A DNA stretch of 64,000 nucleotides from Bacteroidota bacterium (GTDB lineage: Bacteria > Bacteroidota > Bacteroidia > NS11-12g > UBA9320), in assembly GCA_002746305.1 (NCBI GenBank), contig NVWV01000007.1, positions 211,174-275,173 of the forward strand, read 5' to 3'. The notes under the pieces are model-generated. The model was not told the origin of the DNA. It was given only the letters and a program-made list of their open reading frames with translations, and did no database searches. Both the position numbers and the translations under genes were made by a program. Each line of letters begins with the position of its first letter. The stretch's first letter is position 1. Shown here in pieces: positions 48,942-58,116 of the stretch.

Positions 48942-51188
48942 CTACCCATTCGTCTCATCACCTATTGGGGTGATTTCAATTGGAATGGATGCTTGATAAC
49001 TTGCTCCTTTGTGAATTTCGCTGTTATTAGTCAGAGATCCTTTCAATGATGTGATGCGAGACTGGATATTTTTATATCCGAGTCCAATGTTTATTTTATT
49101 CGGATCAAAACCCTTGCCGTTATCCGTGTATCTAAGTGTTAACTGACCCTCTAATTGTTGCATTTCTATGGCTATATCCGTGCAATCGCTATACTTGATA
49201 GAGTTGCTTATGAGCTCCTGTACTATACGATACACGTTTATTCCTATGTTCTTATCCAGCCTGCTCTCTAGACCTTTAGTATCTAATGTGCAAGATATTT
49301 TCCCAGAGCTCTGTATAGTATCTCGTAAGCCCTGAAGTGCTGGCACTAGACCAAAGTCTGCTAGAACCCCTGAGATCATATTGTGAGACACTTTACGCAA
49401 TTCACTTATGGAGGTAGCGAGTAACTGGTCTACGTGCTTGAAGTTCTCTTCTACCTGCTTATCTCCTTTGCCTACTAGCTCCTTGATTCCTTCGAAGTAC
49501 AGTTTGACTGTGCTGATTCCAGCCCCTATTCTATCGTGAATGTCCTGGGCTATACGTGTACGTTCGTTTTCTAGAGCATCAAGAATGGCTTGTAGATTTT
49601 TGTTTTCTTGCTGCTCTATGCGTTGACTAAAGTTCTGTTTTTCCATAGTGAGTTCTTGTTGAGTAGCTTTTCTTTTTTGATTAAACCAAAGTCCGGAGAA
49701 AAGAGCAATAAGTAATGCTCCTAGTGTAGCAATACTCCAACTTCGATTTTTTAAGGTTACAGCCTTTGTAATGGCCATTTGTTCAGCGTTCTGAGCCTTT
49801 AGGAGTTTGTTTTCGACTTCTTTTTTTTCGGTTTCATATTTAGTGGAAGCATCGTTTATAATGCGTTGTGTTTCTACATTCTCTAAACTGTCATTTAGCT
49901 CATTTGTAAGTTTGTAATAATGCAAAGCCTTAGAGAAATTCAGTTCAGATTCATATATCTCTGCTAAGTTTCCAGACACTTGACTTTTTAACACGATATC
50001 TTGTTGATCTTGAAATAAACTTAGGAATTTTCTCTTGGCTTCAGATTTTTTGTTCGAATGTTGGTCAAGAATTGCATCAAGGTATAAAAGTGAATTTGCG
50101 TCATGAGGTCCAGTTATGTGATTCTTTGCAATACCAACGTAAATGCCAAGGGAATCCCATTTCTCTTCATGGAAAAATTGGTTTGCTATTGTTATACAAT
50201 GTCCAAATTTAGAAAATCTACTTATGCTATCTGTAAGTGGTATTAGTTTCTTAACATACTTACTAGCCTCTTGAGTTTTGCTTTGAGCGTGAAGTATATT
50301 TACAATCCCGGCATATGCTAATGACTTCTCATCAGGGGAGAAGTTTCTTTCTTGACTTAAGTACTCAAGGTAAACAGACTTGGCTTTTTCGGGGTTGTTA
50401 GTTACTTGAAAAATATCCGATATATTTCCAACTAAAGAAACTTCTTGTTTGCGAAAAGCTCTCTCTCGTACTACGGTTAGATTTGCCAAGTAGTAATGTA
50501 AAGCTGAATCAAACTCATTGTTAAAATGAAAACTATAACCGAGGTTAATGAGTGCAGAACATTCATCATATTTACTTCCGTTTTGTTCGTAAATTTCTAT
50601 CGCCTTACGCAGGTCGGGTCTGCACTTGGAAAGGTTTGTGTTGAGATAAAGCGGTATCAAGCCTCTAGTTGCGTATAGTTGGGCTAATTGTTGATTTAGT
50701 TCTTCACTTAAGTTTTGTTTTATATCTAGCAAGTCATTAATGGCTTGCGAAGCCACTGAATCACTCTGATCGAAGTTTCCTTCATTGATGAGATAATTAG
50801 CTAACCTTACTTGACACTTAAAAAATTCAGCAGTATATGAGTATTCCAACGCTAGTTTTTTAGCTATTTTAAGAAAATGTAGACTAGAATCCATTACATA
50901 GGTTTGGGAATAGCTCTTACTTAGCACTAGGTATGTATTGACTAGAACCTGTTTATCCTCTACTATTTTTCTTTGATTTATTATTTGTAAAGCTGTTTCT
51001 TTTGCCGTGATGGGGTAGCCACCGTCTAATTGCTCCAATGCTATTTGATAAAGTGTTTTTATTCTTATAGATTTATCATCATTGGTTAAAATGATATTTT
51101 GTAAACTATCAATAACACTGTTCTGAGCACAAATAGTTAAAGTGAAACCAATCAGAATAATTGAGAGTAACGGTCTTATTTTCTGCAT
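48942..51188 (-). CDS. TPR-containing NarX/DegS-type histidine kinase
   Basis: A 748-aa kinase. Signal peptide (1-21, ending CAQ), a periplasmic array of tetratricopeptide-like helices (about 25-440, with SALINLGYSFHFNNEFDSALHYY), a transmembrane helix (about 482-502, ATLGALLIALFSGLWF), a coiled coil, and a HisKA_3 domain with phosphoacceptor His (about 550) in RIAQDIHDRIGAGIS. HATPase_c has RIVQELISNSIKYSD and DNGKGFD. This is the common TPR-sensor type of Bacteroidota. The signal is unknown, and the pair has no obvious target gene beside it. Confidence 0.93.
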   Translation of the reverse strand: MQKIRPLLSIILIGFTLTICAQNSVIDSLQNIILTNDDKSIRIKTLYQIALEQLDGGYPITAKETALQIINQRKIVEDKQVLVNTYLVLSKSYSQTYVMDSSLHFLKIAKKLALEYSYTAEFFKCQVRLANYLINEGNFDQSDSVASQAINDLLDIKQNLSEELNQQLAQLYATRGLIPLYLNTNLSKCRPDLRKAIEIYEQNGSKYDECSALINLGYSFHFNNEFDSALHYYLANLTVVRERAFRKQEVSLVGNISDIFQVTNNPEKAKSVYLEYLSQERNFSPDEKSLAYAGIVNILHAQSKTQEASKYVKKLIPLTDSISRFSKFGHCITIANQFFHEEKWDSLGIYVGIAKNHITGPHDANSLLYLDAILDQHSNKKSEAKRKFLSLFQDQQDIVLKSQVSGNLAEIYESELNFSKALHYYKLTNELNDSLENVETQRIINDASTKYETEKKEVENKLLKAQNAEQMAITKAVTLKNRSWSIATLGALLIALFSGLWFNQKRKATQQELTMEKQNFSQRIEQQENKNLQAILDALENERTRIAQDIHDRIGAGISTVKLYFEGIKELVGKGDKQVEENFKHVDQLLATSISELRKVSHNMISGVLADFGLVPALQGLRDTIQSSGKISCTLDTKGLESRLDKNIGINVYRIVQELISNSIKYSDCTDIAIEMQQLEGQLTLRYTDNGKGFDPNKINIGLGYKNIQSRITSLKGSLTNNSEIHKGASYQASIPIEITPIGDETNG

Positions 51189-51267
51189 TCTTCGAATATA
51201 TCTAAAGTAAGGAAAACCTCCCGCTCAGTGAATAAACTGAACATAGGAGGATTTCAAATAAAAACAA

Positions 51268-53871
51268 TTATTGCAGTATTACTTTTGGTTGTCCGATTAT
51301 AGTTCCATCCTCTTGATAAAGAGTCACATAGAACAGCCCCTTATCGAAAATGTGAAGCTTGTAGGTTTCCCCTGTAGCACGTGTATACAGTATCTCCTGG
51401 CCTAGTGTGTTTGTGATTTTTATTAATGCACCTGTGGGTAGTCCTTTTATAGTCAGAGAGCCTTGTGATGGGTTGGGGTAAAGCCTAATAGTTTGAAGTA
51501 TTGTACTGTTTTTTATCCCGGAGGTACCCTTTGAAATATTTCTATATATATTCGTTTTAGCAATGAATCCGTTACCAAGTCCTATAATTATAACGTCTTG
51601 GTCACCGTCTTGGTCTATATCTCCAAAGCTAGATGCAGTACTTTCCGCTTGGTCGAATGCTTGACTCCCTAGGTAATGCGTAGATGTTGAACTCCCGTCT
51701 ACCAATGAAAAATGAGCAGTACCATCATTTATGTATAATGCTGGTCTAATAAAATTACCTCCTGAAATTAGAATGTCTTGATCTCCATCCTTGTCCACAT
51801 CTGAATGTGATAGAGCGTCTCCTCTAAGTGACGAATCTATACCACTTGTAGCAATTGAGAATGTTCCGGTACCGTTGTTTATATATAGGGATGTCTGTGT
51901 TGTTCCATTATTTTTAATTCCTGTAGTTATCAAATCTTCATCTTCATCTCCATCCAAGTCTATAAATGCCACCGCTCCATTTGCTACTTCGGCAATAGTG
52001 GTATTAGATTGCAGTGAGAAAGTTCCAGATCCATTATTTAAGTACATTTTGGATATACGTTGTTCACCATTAAAACCTGAGATAAAAAGATCTTGATCTC
52101 CGTCACTATCTACGTCACTAAATGCTATTGCTCCAAAATTAATATCATCAAAAGGTGTTTCTGGGACTACTGTGAAATTTCCTGCACCATCGTTTTTATA
52201 TAGCTTTGAAATAGGCATTCCATCAATGAATGATGTATCTCTTGAACCGGTAATCATAAGGTCAAAGTCCCCATCAGAGTCTATGTCTTCAAAAGCAATA
52301 GAAGAATTATAAACATCAACAAAAGGTGTTCCAGTAACTAATGTAAAATTACCTGCCCCGTTGTTTAAATAGAGCTTTGTGTTTATCGTACTTCCGTTTC
52401 TCCCTGTAACTAGAAGGTCATCATCATTATCCCCATCTATATCTGCTAGAGCGATAGATCCGTCATATAGTTTCATAATAGAAGTTTCATCAAATAGAGA
52501 ATACGTCCCTGAGCCATCGTTTTTATAGATCTTACTATTCCCTCCAAAATCTAACGAGCTATTGTATTCAAAACCTACAGTTATTATATCTAAGTCTCCA
52601 TCATTATCAATATCATTGAATGCTACATCTCCATTTGATATTCCTGCCAGAGATGATTCATTACCCACTTCGCTAAATTTTCCTGTTCCATCATTAGAGT
52701 ATAGGATAGACTTATAGTATGTAAAACGTGATGCCCTATCACCTGAGATTATAAGGTCTTGGTCTCCATCATTATCCATATCTGCCAATTGAATAGAGCA
52801 ATAATAAACTCCAAAAAAATCATTGACCTTAGAAGTATCAAATGTGCCTGAAGTATTGATATATAGTTTAGTAATAGCGGCATCTGAGTTACTATAACCA
52901 GAGATAACAAAATCTATATCATCGTCTCCATCTACATCTCCTGCTGTTATGTCACCCGCAGACACGCCAATAAAGGGCGTTCCCATAGATTCAGTAAAAT
53001 TTCCTGATCCGCCATTGATGTATAATTTTGCTGTTCTGGTAATATCAGATTTTCCTGTAATTAAAAGATCAAGATCCTTGTCCCCATCTATATCAGAAAA
53101 CTTAACGGAACTGTAATTTACTCCTTCAAAAGGAGTGTTATTTACCAAATAAAAGACCCCTTTACCGTCATTTTTATATAAATTAGCAACTCTTATAGAC
53201 TTGTTCCAGCCCGTGATCATTAGGTCCTGATCATTATCGCCATCAATATCAGCAAAGGCTATGTCTCCATATTCTACACCTGGCAATTGTGTTGTGTTTG
53301 AAACTGTAAAACCTCCAGTACCGTTATTGATATATAAACTCGTAGTGTCTGAGATGCCGTCATAACCGGCAATTAGTACGTCTAAATCATTATCGCCATC
53401 AATATCTACAAATACTACCTTGCCTACAGATACGCCATTAAATGGAGTCTCAGATACAACTGTGAAGCTTCCAGTTCCATCGTTCTCAAATAATTTAGAA
53501 ACACGATTTGTTCCATTCCATCCGGTTATCAAGAGGTCTTGATCTCCATCTCCATCTATATCCGCAAATGCGTTTGATGCATAAGATAAGGTATCCATAG
53601 GAGTGTTTTCCACGATAGTATAGTATCCTTTTCCGTTATTAGTATACAGTTTAGTTATACTATTCGTACCGTTCCATCCGGATACAAGTACATCCAAATC
53701 CCCGTCATTATTTATGTCGGCAAACTCCACAGAACCTTCTTCCACTTTGTCAATATTACCCATTATCTGAGCAGCAGGTGGAGGAGGAGCTAGCTTTTGA
53801 AAAAACGATTGAGCTAAGATTGTTGTTTGTGAAGACCAAAGAATGCTAAGTAATGTGATTATTTTTTTCAT
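51268..53871 (-). CDS. T9SS protein with 14 tandem FG-GAP/VCBS repeats
   Basis: An 867-aa secreted protein (signal peptide 1-20). Residues about 40-780 are 14 tandem repeats of 50-60 residues with the pattern GV..G.IAF.DIDGDGD.DLLITG...TKLY.NNGTG.FT.V, each with a calcium-binding DxDxDxD loop, as in FG-GAP/VCBS beta-propellers. A T9SS type A sorting domain closes the protein (IRLYPNPSQGSLTIKG ... GQPKVILQ). Fourteen repeats equal two seven-bladed propellers if each is one blade, which is inference. It is probably surface-attached; ligand unknown. Confidence 0.92.
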   Translation of the reverse strand: MKKIITLLSILWSSQTTILAQSFFQKLAPPPPAAQIMGNIDKVEEGSVEFADINNDGDLDVLVSGWNGTNSITKLYTNNGKGYYTIVENTPMDTLSYASNAFADIDGDGDQDLLITGWNGTNRVSKLFENDGTGSFTVVSETPFNGVSVGKVVFVDIDGDNDLDVLIAGYDGISDTTSLYINNGTGGFTVSNTTQLPGVEYGDIAFADIDGDNDQDLMITGWNKSIRVANLYKNDGKGVFYLVNNTPFEGVNYSSVKFSDIDGDKDLDLLITGKSDITRTAKLYINGGSGNFTESMGTPFIGVSAGDITAGDVDGDDDIDFVISGYSNSDAAITKLYINTSGTFDTSKVNDFFGVYYCSIQLADMDNDGDQDLIISGDRASRFTYYKSILYSNDGTGKFSEVGNESSLAGISNGDVAFNDIDNDGDLDIITVGFEYNSSLDFGGNSKIYKNDGSGTYSLFDETSIMKLYDGSIALADIDGDNDDDLLVTGRNGSTINTKLYLNNGAGNFTLVTGTPFVDVYNSSIAFEDIDSDGDFDLMITGSRDTSFIDGMPISKLYKNDGAGNFTVVPETPFDDINFGAIAFSDVDSDGDQDLFISGFNGEQRISKMYLNNGSGTFSLQSNTTIAEVANGAVAFIDLDGDEDEDLITTGIKNNGTTQTSLYINNGTGTFSIATSGIDSSLRGDALSHSDVDKDGDQDILISGGNFIRPALYINDGTAHFSLVDGSSTSTHYLGSQAFDQAESTASSFGDIDQDGDQDVIIIGLGNGFIAKTNIYRNISKGTSGIKNSTILQTIRLYPNPSQGSLTIKGLPTGALIKITNTLGQEILYTRATGETYKLHIFDKGLFYVTLYQEDGTIIGQPKVILQ

Positions 53872-53873
53872 GA

Positions 53874-54607
53874 TTATTTACAGTTGTATTTGAAACGAAG
53901 TGTGCCAGATACCAATCCTGATACAGAGGCTAGTTTTGGGCAGTCAAATTCGTTGTAAGTATAAGATATATTCAGATGGTTATAGTCTCCTTGATCATCC
54001 TCGTCTATGATGTTTGAGGTTTTGGAACTTATCATATTATTTGCATTTGGACACCATGGGTTTGCTGTGTTATATGGCATAGCATCATCAAATGTATAAG
54101 TGTGTACTGTTTCTGTATTACCACTCACAGGGACCCATTGATCTTCTACTATATTCCCATTTTTAAATTTGTAATGCGTGTTTCTATTTGCCACACAATT
54201 CACATCAAGTTCTTGTTTATAGAATAAAATTCCAAATGAGTTGTAGTAGAATATATGCTCTGCAGTTTTTTCACCTTCATAAATGAATGAGACTTTAGTA
54301 GGCATATTAGAATCATTGTACTCTATCTTTTGTATTTGCTCAGCACCCCAATAGTCAAGCTTATAATACTCTGTGACCTTACCTTTAGTGTTATAGGTTA
54401 AGTTTAGTTTTAGCTTCACCCTTATAGGCGTAAGTTGGTTTACCATTTTCATAAGCGATGTATTTTATTTCGTCTCTATTAACGTGTTGAGTTAATTCAC
54501 AAGATTTCTCCTTATTTGCTCGTCTCTGTGGACGGGCTGTCTTCTTTATCTTTACAAGATGAGTATCCCAAAGAGATTATGACTAATATTAAAAATGTGT
54601 TTTTCAT
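53874..54607 (-). pseudogene. Lipoprotein gene broken by two frameshifts (DUF4595-like family)
   Basis: The minus strand encodes a lipoprotein start at 54607 (MKNTFLILV, lipobox GYSSCKDKED) that stops after 31 codons. The coding sense continues in the next frame (KEKSCELTQHVNRDEIKYI, then YENGKPTYAYKGEAK) up to a stop near 54390, and again in a third frame from there to 53874 (LNLTYNTKGKVTEYYKLDY, ending SGTLRFKYNCK). The 192-aa ORF from 54452 has an artificial start. The end ..F.Y.CK is typical of this group of Bacteroidota lipoproteins. Sequencing error cannot be ruled out, but two shifts in one gene favour decay. It begins 12 bp after the lipoprotein gene stop at 54619. Confidence 0.75.
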
Positions 54608-54618
54608 GGTTTTTATTT

Positions 54619-56391
54619 TTATTGTCTTGTGAAACGTTGAATATTTCCACTAGCATTTGACAGTTCTAGAGTGTCATTGTCAAGGAATGTTACATCCCAA
54701 GTGCGTGGGCTTGAGCCATAAGTTATGATGAGTTTATTTGTAGATTCGGTATATGAATAACTTACAGTTCCATCTGAAGTACTTGTCTCATCTTCATACA
54801 TTGGTGTGCCATTAAACTCGCATCCTGTATTGTATTTCCAATCGTAAGTGTAGGTTCTTGTTGTAGTATTATTTGATTGATATTGGAATTTGTTTTCTTC
54901 AAAGGTTCTTGTGAAAGTGTGGTACTTTACTTGAGCATACAGCAAATCTGGACAATCGTGTGGAGGAATACTAGCACCAAGGGGCAGCCAGTCGGCATCG
55001 CTTCCCACTTTGTAGGTTTTGGTAGGTGTTAATATGTTTGGGTCTACTCTTTCATACATTGCCCAAGTGCCTATGAGGGAAGGAGGGAGTATAGCTACAT
55101 TAAAATGAGTCCATAGGCCGTCTTCTTTTTCTGTATTTGTTACTTTAGCTTCTATATGAAATCCTAGTAAATCTTCCTCGTCCAACCCATTCACATTCAA
55201 GGAGATGGTTCCATCTGATTGGGTAGTGTAATATTTAGATCCTATGTAATCTGATCCTGAAGAGTATTCTTTCCAAAACTTGAATCTAATTCTCACATCG
55301 TCAATTGGTTCTCCAGCATTGTCTTGTAATTTTACTACTAGCTTTTTAGATTTCTCGCCTTGTACTACGGTAAGATCCTTTCCTGATATATTTATAAGTT
55401 TTAGATCTTTTTGATTATAGAACTTGTTGGGCGTTACTGTTCTTACTTTATCCCAGCTTTCAATATTATCTCCTATATTTTTTCCTATTTTACCAAATAA
55501 ATCGCTAAGTGCTGGAAGTACATCCCCAATTTTACTTCCTGCATTTTTTATTCTATCCAATACTGACTTCGTTTTGTTTTCTATATCATCAACAAAGTTT
55601 GAGTTTGAGGTTTGGGCAATTCTATCTTCTGCTATATTCAACAGAACATTTTTAGCTATGAGAGCATACATAACAGCTATAGAACCAATTGCAAGTCCAA
55701 TAAATTTTTGCTTATAATCTCCTTCTGAGAATTTTGCTGTATGTATTAGATTTAGTGTATAAGGACTTAACATTATCTGGGTTGCTTGTTCATCTAGACT
55801 AGAAGTGTTAGGAGTATACTCTTGGCGAATAACTAGTGAATTAAATAACGCTATAGAGTCATAGCTGCTTGCTGCGATCTCTAAAGGTTTTATTATGGAA
55901 TGTGAGAAGCCAGAATCATTACTTGTTATAATAGTTTGGTACCTGAGAGCACCTTCACCTTTATCCCAATCAAAATTGTACTCCGAGTATGTGAATTGAG
56001 TTTCGCTTTCCCATTCAAATGTTTTCAAAACTTGGCTCTTTCGATCACCTTGTATTTCATAGCTAATAGTTGGTTGCTGAAAGTTGTTGTAAATCACAAA
56101 ATGTTCATTAGGGCCCTGAACCTCATCCTTATAGTATATGCTTGTTAAGGCAGAAATATTATCAGAGGTATCAGAAGTACCAAAAAAAACTACCTCTATA
56201 TTTCCTTCTCCTTCAAATGAAAGTTTACTGTAAGGTCTATAGTTACCTATCTCTTTGAAATTGGAAACTCTTTCGTATGATTTTATATTAGAAGTCTCAT
56301 TATTTATCTCTGGTTGGTCAGACTCTACACCTTCATCAGGCTTACAAGAGAAAACAAGCAGGAGTGCTATAAAAGGAAGTACTTTATTCAT
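54619..56391 (-). CDS. Lipoprotein with Ig-like and lipocalin-like domains
   Basis: About 590 aa from the ATG at 56391, chosen because the lipoprotein signal (IALLLVFSCKPDEG) starts there; an in-frame start 36 bp upstream would precede it. Residues about 60-230 are beta-rich; a hydrophobic segment near 230-255 (IGLAIGSIAVMYALIAKNVLL) is unusual for a lipoprotein. A bacterial Ig-like domain follows (about 335-430, LTVVQGEKSKKLVVKLQDNAGEPIDDV). The last 140 residues look lipocalin-like (PPSLIGTWAMYERVDPN ... TWDVTFLDNDTLELSN). Function unknown. The gene stands between two decayed lipoprotein genes. Confidence 0.75.
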   Translation of the reverse strand: MNKVLPFIALLLVFSCKPDEGVESDQPEINNETSNIKSYERVSNFKEIGNYRPYSKLSFEGEGNIEVVFFGTSDTSDNISALTSIYYKDEVQGPNEHFVIYNNFQQPTISYEIQGDRKSQVLKTFEWESETQFTYSEYNFDWDKGEGALRYQTIITSNDSGFSHSIIKPLEIAASSYDSIALFNSLVIRQEYTPNTSSLDEQATQIMLSPYTLNLIHTAKFSEGDYKQKFIGLAIGSIAVMYALIAKNVLLNIAEDRIAQTSNSNFVDDIENKTKSVLDRIKNAGSKIGDVLPALSDLFGKIGKNIGDNIESWDKVRTVTPNKFYNQKDLKLINISGKDLTVVQGEKSKKLVVKLQDNAGEPIDDVRIRFKFWKEYSSGSDYIGSKYYTTQSDGTISLNVNGLDEEDLLGFHIEAKVTNTEKEDGLWTHFNVAILPPSLIGTWAMYERVDPNILTPTKTYKVGSDADWLPLGASIPPHDCPDLLYAQVKYHTFTRTFEENKFQYQSNNTTTRTYTYDWKYNTGCEFNGTPMYEDETSTSDGTVSYSYTESTNKLIITYGSSPRTWDVTFLDNDTLELSNASGNIQRFTRQ

Positions 56392-56492
56392 TTCACAAAG
56401 AACAACAAACAAATACTTCAAAAACATCCCCCAAAAGGGGTGTTCTGTAAATAAAAATGGAGCTAAAGTTTCTTTTCTAAATGATTAGTATA

Positions 56493-56790
56493 TTACTTAC
56501 ATTCATATTCTAAAGTCAAACTCCATCCATGGCTGATCCTTTTATGGGGTATCCAGCGGCATTATATTCTAGGGTGCTAGTTGTATGCAGCAGAATCAAC
56601 CAAAGTGCCATTTTTATCGTAGACAGGACTGATAAGGCTAAAATTTCGGGTACGAGCCTTCTCGCAGATTAGAATGATCCAAGTCTCTTGTAAATGCTGG
56701 ACTTGCAATTGATTGTAATATAGGTTGTTTGGTAAACCGAACAAAGGATTCGTTAGTATATTAGGAATAGTTTTTGAAATTCAGACTTTT
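56493..56790 (-). pseudogene. Fossil of a DUF4595-like lipoprotein 3' end
   Basis: This apparently empty 410-bp gap holds, in three successive minus-strand frames, the decayed C-terminus of a lipoprotein like the one at 53874. The pieces are NILTNPLFGLPNNLYYNQ and PVYDKNGTLVDSAAYN in the first frame, STLEYNAAGYPIKGSAMDGV in the second, and SLTLEYECK followed by TAA at 56493 in the third. The layout (NP..., YxYN.xGYP, closing Y.CK) parallels the intact end of the neighbour. No start or signal peptide survives. Confidence 0.65.
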
Positions 56791-56837
56791 TGAAATTAAA
56801 AAAAAAGTTGTATTGTGAATGCTCTGCAAATGAATCT

Positions 56838-57188
56838 TCAAATCTGCAATACCTTAAATAACTTTAATTCTGTTCTTCTTAAAAACCGTCTGCTATTAGT
56901 TTCCAGTTCTTGCAAAGTTGATGGGTGAATATCAATGATTATTGCCATTTCCCTTTGTGATAATCCCAACTCTATTCTTTTTAAGAAAATTTCATTTGTT
57001 AATTGTGGAATCGCTTCACAAAATTTAGGAGTAAATCCCAGGAATTCAATTATAGATGGATAGAATTTCAATTGTGGTTTTGAAATATTTACTTCCCAAT
57101 GTTCAATAGTAGATAGGGAGCTGATTCCTTTTATTGAGAAAAATCTTTCTCAGGTTTTGTTTAATCTCTTGGATAGCAAGAGGCTCAT
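56838..57188 (-). pseudogene. XRE-type HTH regulator interrupted by a nonsense codon
   Basis: From the ATG at 57188 the frame reads SLLLSKRLNKT, a TGA, then ERFFSIKGISSLSTIEHWEVN and on to FYPSIIEFLGFTP, and a second helix-turn-helix (LKRIELGLSQREMAIIIDIHPSTLQELE) ending at 56838. This is the known arrangement of tandem-HTH XRE regulators, in which the stop falls at the position of a helix residue usually Gln. A 77-aa remnant with only the second HTH could still be made from an internal ATG at 57071. The ATG overlaps the MarR gene stop as ATGA. Confidence 0.65.
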
Positions 57189-57793
57189 TTTGCTCTTTCT
57201 TCATATTCTGCACAGTCCAAACGAATTTCGTGATTTAACAACTCCTGTTTTAGAAGGTTGCAGTAGTTTTTTGTGCCGTCCTTCTGATAAAAAGTACATC
57301 CAAAACAAGTTCTCTGTACGCTTAAGATCCCACTTTGATTTAACTTATAAATCAATTCATTCAAGGTGAGGGATAGGCTTTCTAACTCGAGTTGGGAAAA
57401 TCCATCGACTTGTTTTTTGAGCGGGTTAGAGAAGTCATCGGTTAATGCAACAGTTTCTAATCCCAATGGGGAGAGTAAGATGGTATAGCTGCGATTATCT
57501 GATGACGAAAAATCCTTTTGGATCATCCCTTTATTATCTAGGGTTTTTATGGCATCACTTACGGTTGGTTTGGTTATGTTAAACTCTTTGGCAAGGTGAC
57601 TTACATTACATAAATCTGGTTTGTGGTACGCTATGAAAATGAGAATTTGAATTTGTATTGGACTAAGTCCTACTACTTTGGCTTTTTGCCAAAGTAAGGC
57701 TTTAAATACTTCGGAAACCCGTTCTAATCCTGCAACGATTTTACTGGAAATATCTGTCTGTTGTTGTTCTGGATTGAATGTACTTTCCTTCAT
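57185..57793 (-). CDS. MarR-family regulator with C-terminal cysteine cluster
   Basis: About 202 aa from the ATG at 57793; a longer reading from a TTG at 57811 would run through a hairpin and is less likely. The winged helix (about 35-130) has LSPIQIQILIFIAYHKPD, VSHLAKEFNITKPTVSDAIKTLDNKG and a wing SSSDNRSYTILLSPLG. The C-terminal extension carries C163-x2-C166 (RTCFGCTF), C178 (NYCNLL) and C194 (LDCAEYE), with a further C62, suggesting a metal or Fe-S site or thiol switch. Palindromes near this gene and near redox genes upstream make it the likely repressor of that group. Confidence 0.9.
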   Translation of the reverse strand: MKESTFNPEQQQTDISSKIVAGLERVSEVFKALLWQKAKVVGLSPIQIQILIFIAYHKPDLCNVSHLAKEFNITKPTVSDAIKTLDNKGMIQKDFSSSDNRSYTILLSPLGLETVALTDDFSNPLKKQVDGFSQLELESLSLTLNELIYKLNQSGILSVQRTCFGCTFYQKDGTKNYCNLLKQELLNHEIRLDCAEYEERAK

Positions 57794-57799
57794 AAAAAT

Positions 57800-57828
57800 G
57801 CCTGCCGACAATCATTGTATCGACAGGC
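57800..57828 (-). terminator. Terminator-like hairpin abutting the MarR start codon
   Basis: On the minus strand GCCTGTCGA (57828-57820) pairs with TCGGCAGGC (57808-57800) through one G-U wobble, with an 11-nt loop, followed by ATTTTT directly before the ATG at 57793. It has the form of a rho-independent terminator for the T9SS/DUF2024 operon. The MarR promoter element overlaps its upstream arm. Confidence 0.55.
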
Positions 57829-57856
57829 AAAGTTAGTTGTCCTAATCAAATTAGGA
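57828..57856 (-). promoter_or_regulatory. MarR promoter and putative autoregulatory operator
   Basis: TAACTTTG (minus, 57835-57828) matches the TAnnTTTG -7 box. Immediately upstream lies the inverted repeat TCCTAATCAAATTAGGA (57840-57856), made of the same TTAGGA half-site as the palindromes before the thioredoxin-like genes but with the arms in outward order. Confidence 0.55.
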
Positions 57857-57887
57857 ACAGTTTTGCATTTCAATAATTGTATAGCCT

Positions 57888-58115
57888 TTATCCGTTAATG
57901 GATTGTATCATTTCTATTGTTACTTCTTCAATATGGCAAAGCTGACATTCTTTTGATGTTAACCCTTGTGTTTGAAGGGGTTTGGTTTTAAGGTACTCTA
58001 ATCCGAAGTTAAAAACGGTTTGAGGCTCTTTTAACTCATCTGGCACTAGAATGTCAAAGTGCATAATTTCTCCACTCTTTTTCTTTACATAGGTGTCCCG
58101 TACTGCTACTTTCAT
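57888..58115 (-). CDS. DUF2024 family small protein
   Basis: A 75-aa protein with the DUF2024 pattern: VAVRDTYVKKKSGEIMHFDILVPDE at the N-terminus and, near the end, SKECQLCHIEEVTIEMIQSI, where C-x2-CH may bind metal. Length matches the family. Biochemical role unknown. It starts 1 bp after the T9SS gene (58117-59112), so it is co-transcribed with it and falls under the same putative operator. Confidence 0.85.
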   Translation of the reverse strand: MKVAVRDTYVKKKSGEIMHFDILVPDELKEPQTVFNFGLEYLKTKPLQTQGLTSKECQLCHIEEVTIEMIQSING

Positions 58116-58116
58116 A

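Noticed and set aside
51268..53871. DNA-level periodicity resembling a repeat array
   Set aside because: Spacing of 150-180 bp follows the protein repeats and the units are divergent; not CRISPR.
53874..54452. 192-aa ORF as an independent gene
   Set aside because: Its start (MKMVNQLTPI) is a frame-shifted reading of YENGKPTYA in the adjacent frame; treated as part of a pseudogene.
57794..57811. TTG start for MarR at 57811
   Set aside because: It would place six codons in the hairpin and T-run; the ATG at 57793 gives a normal MarR N-terminus.
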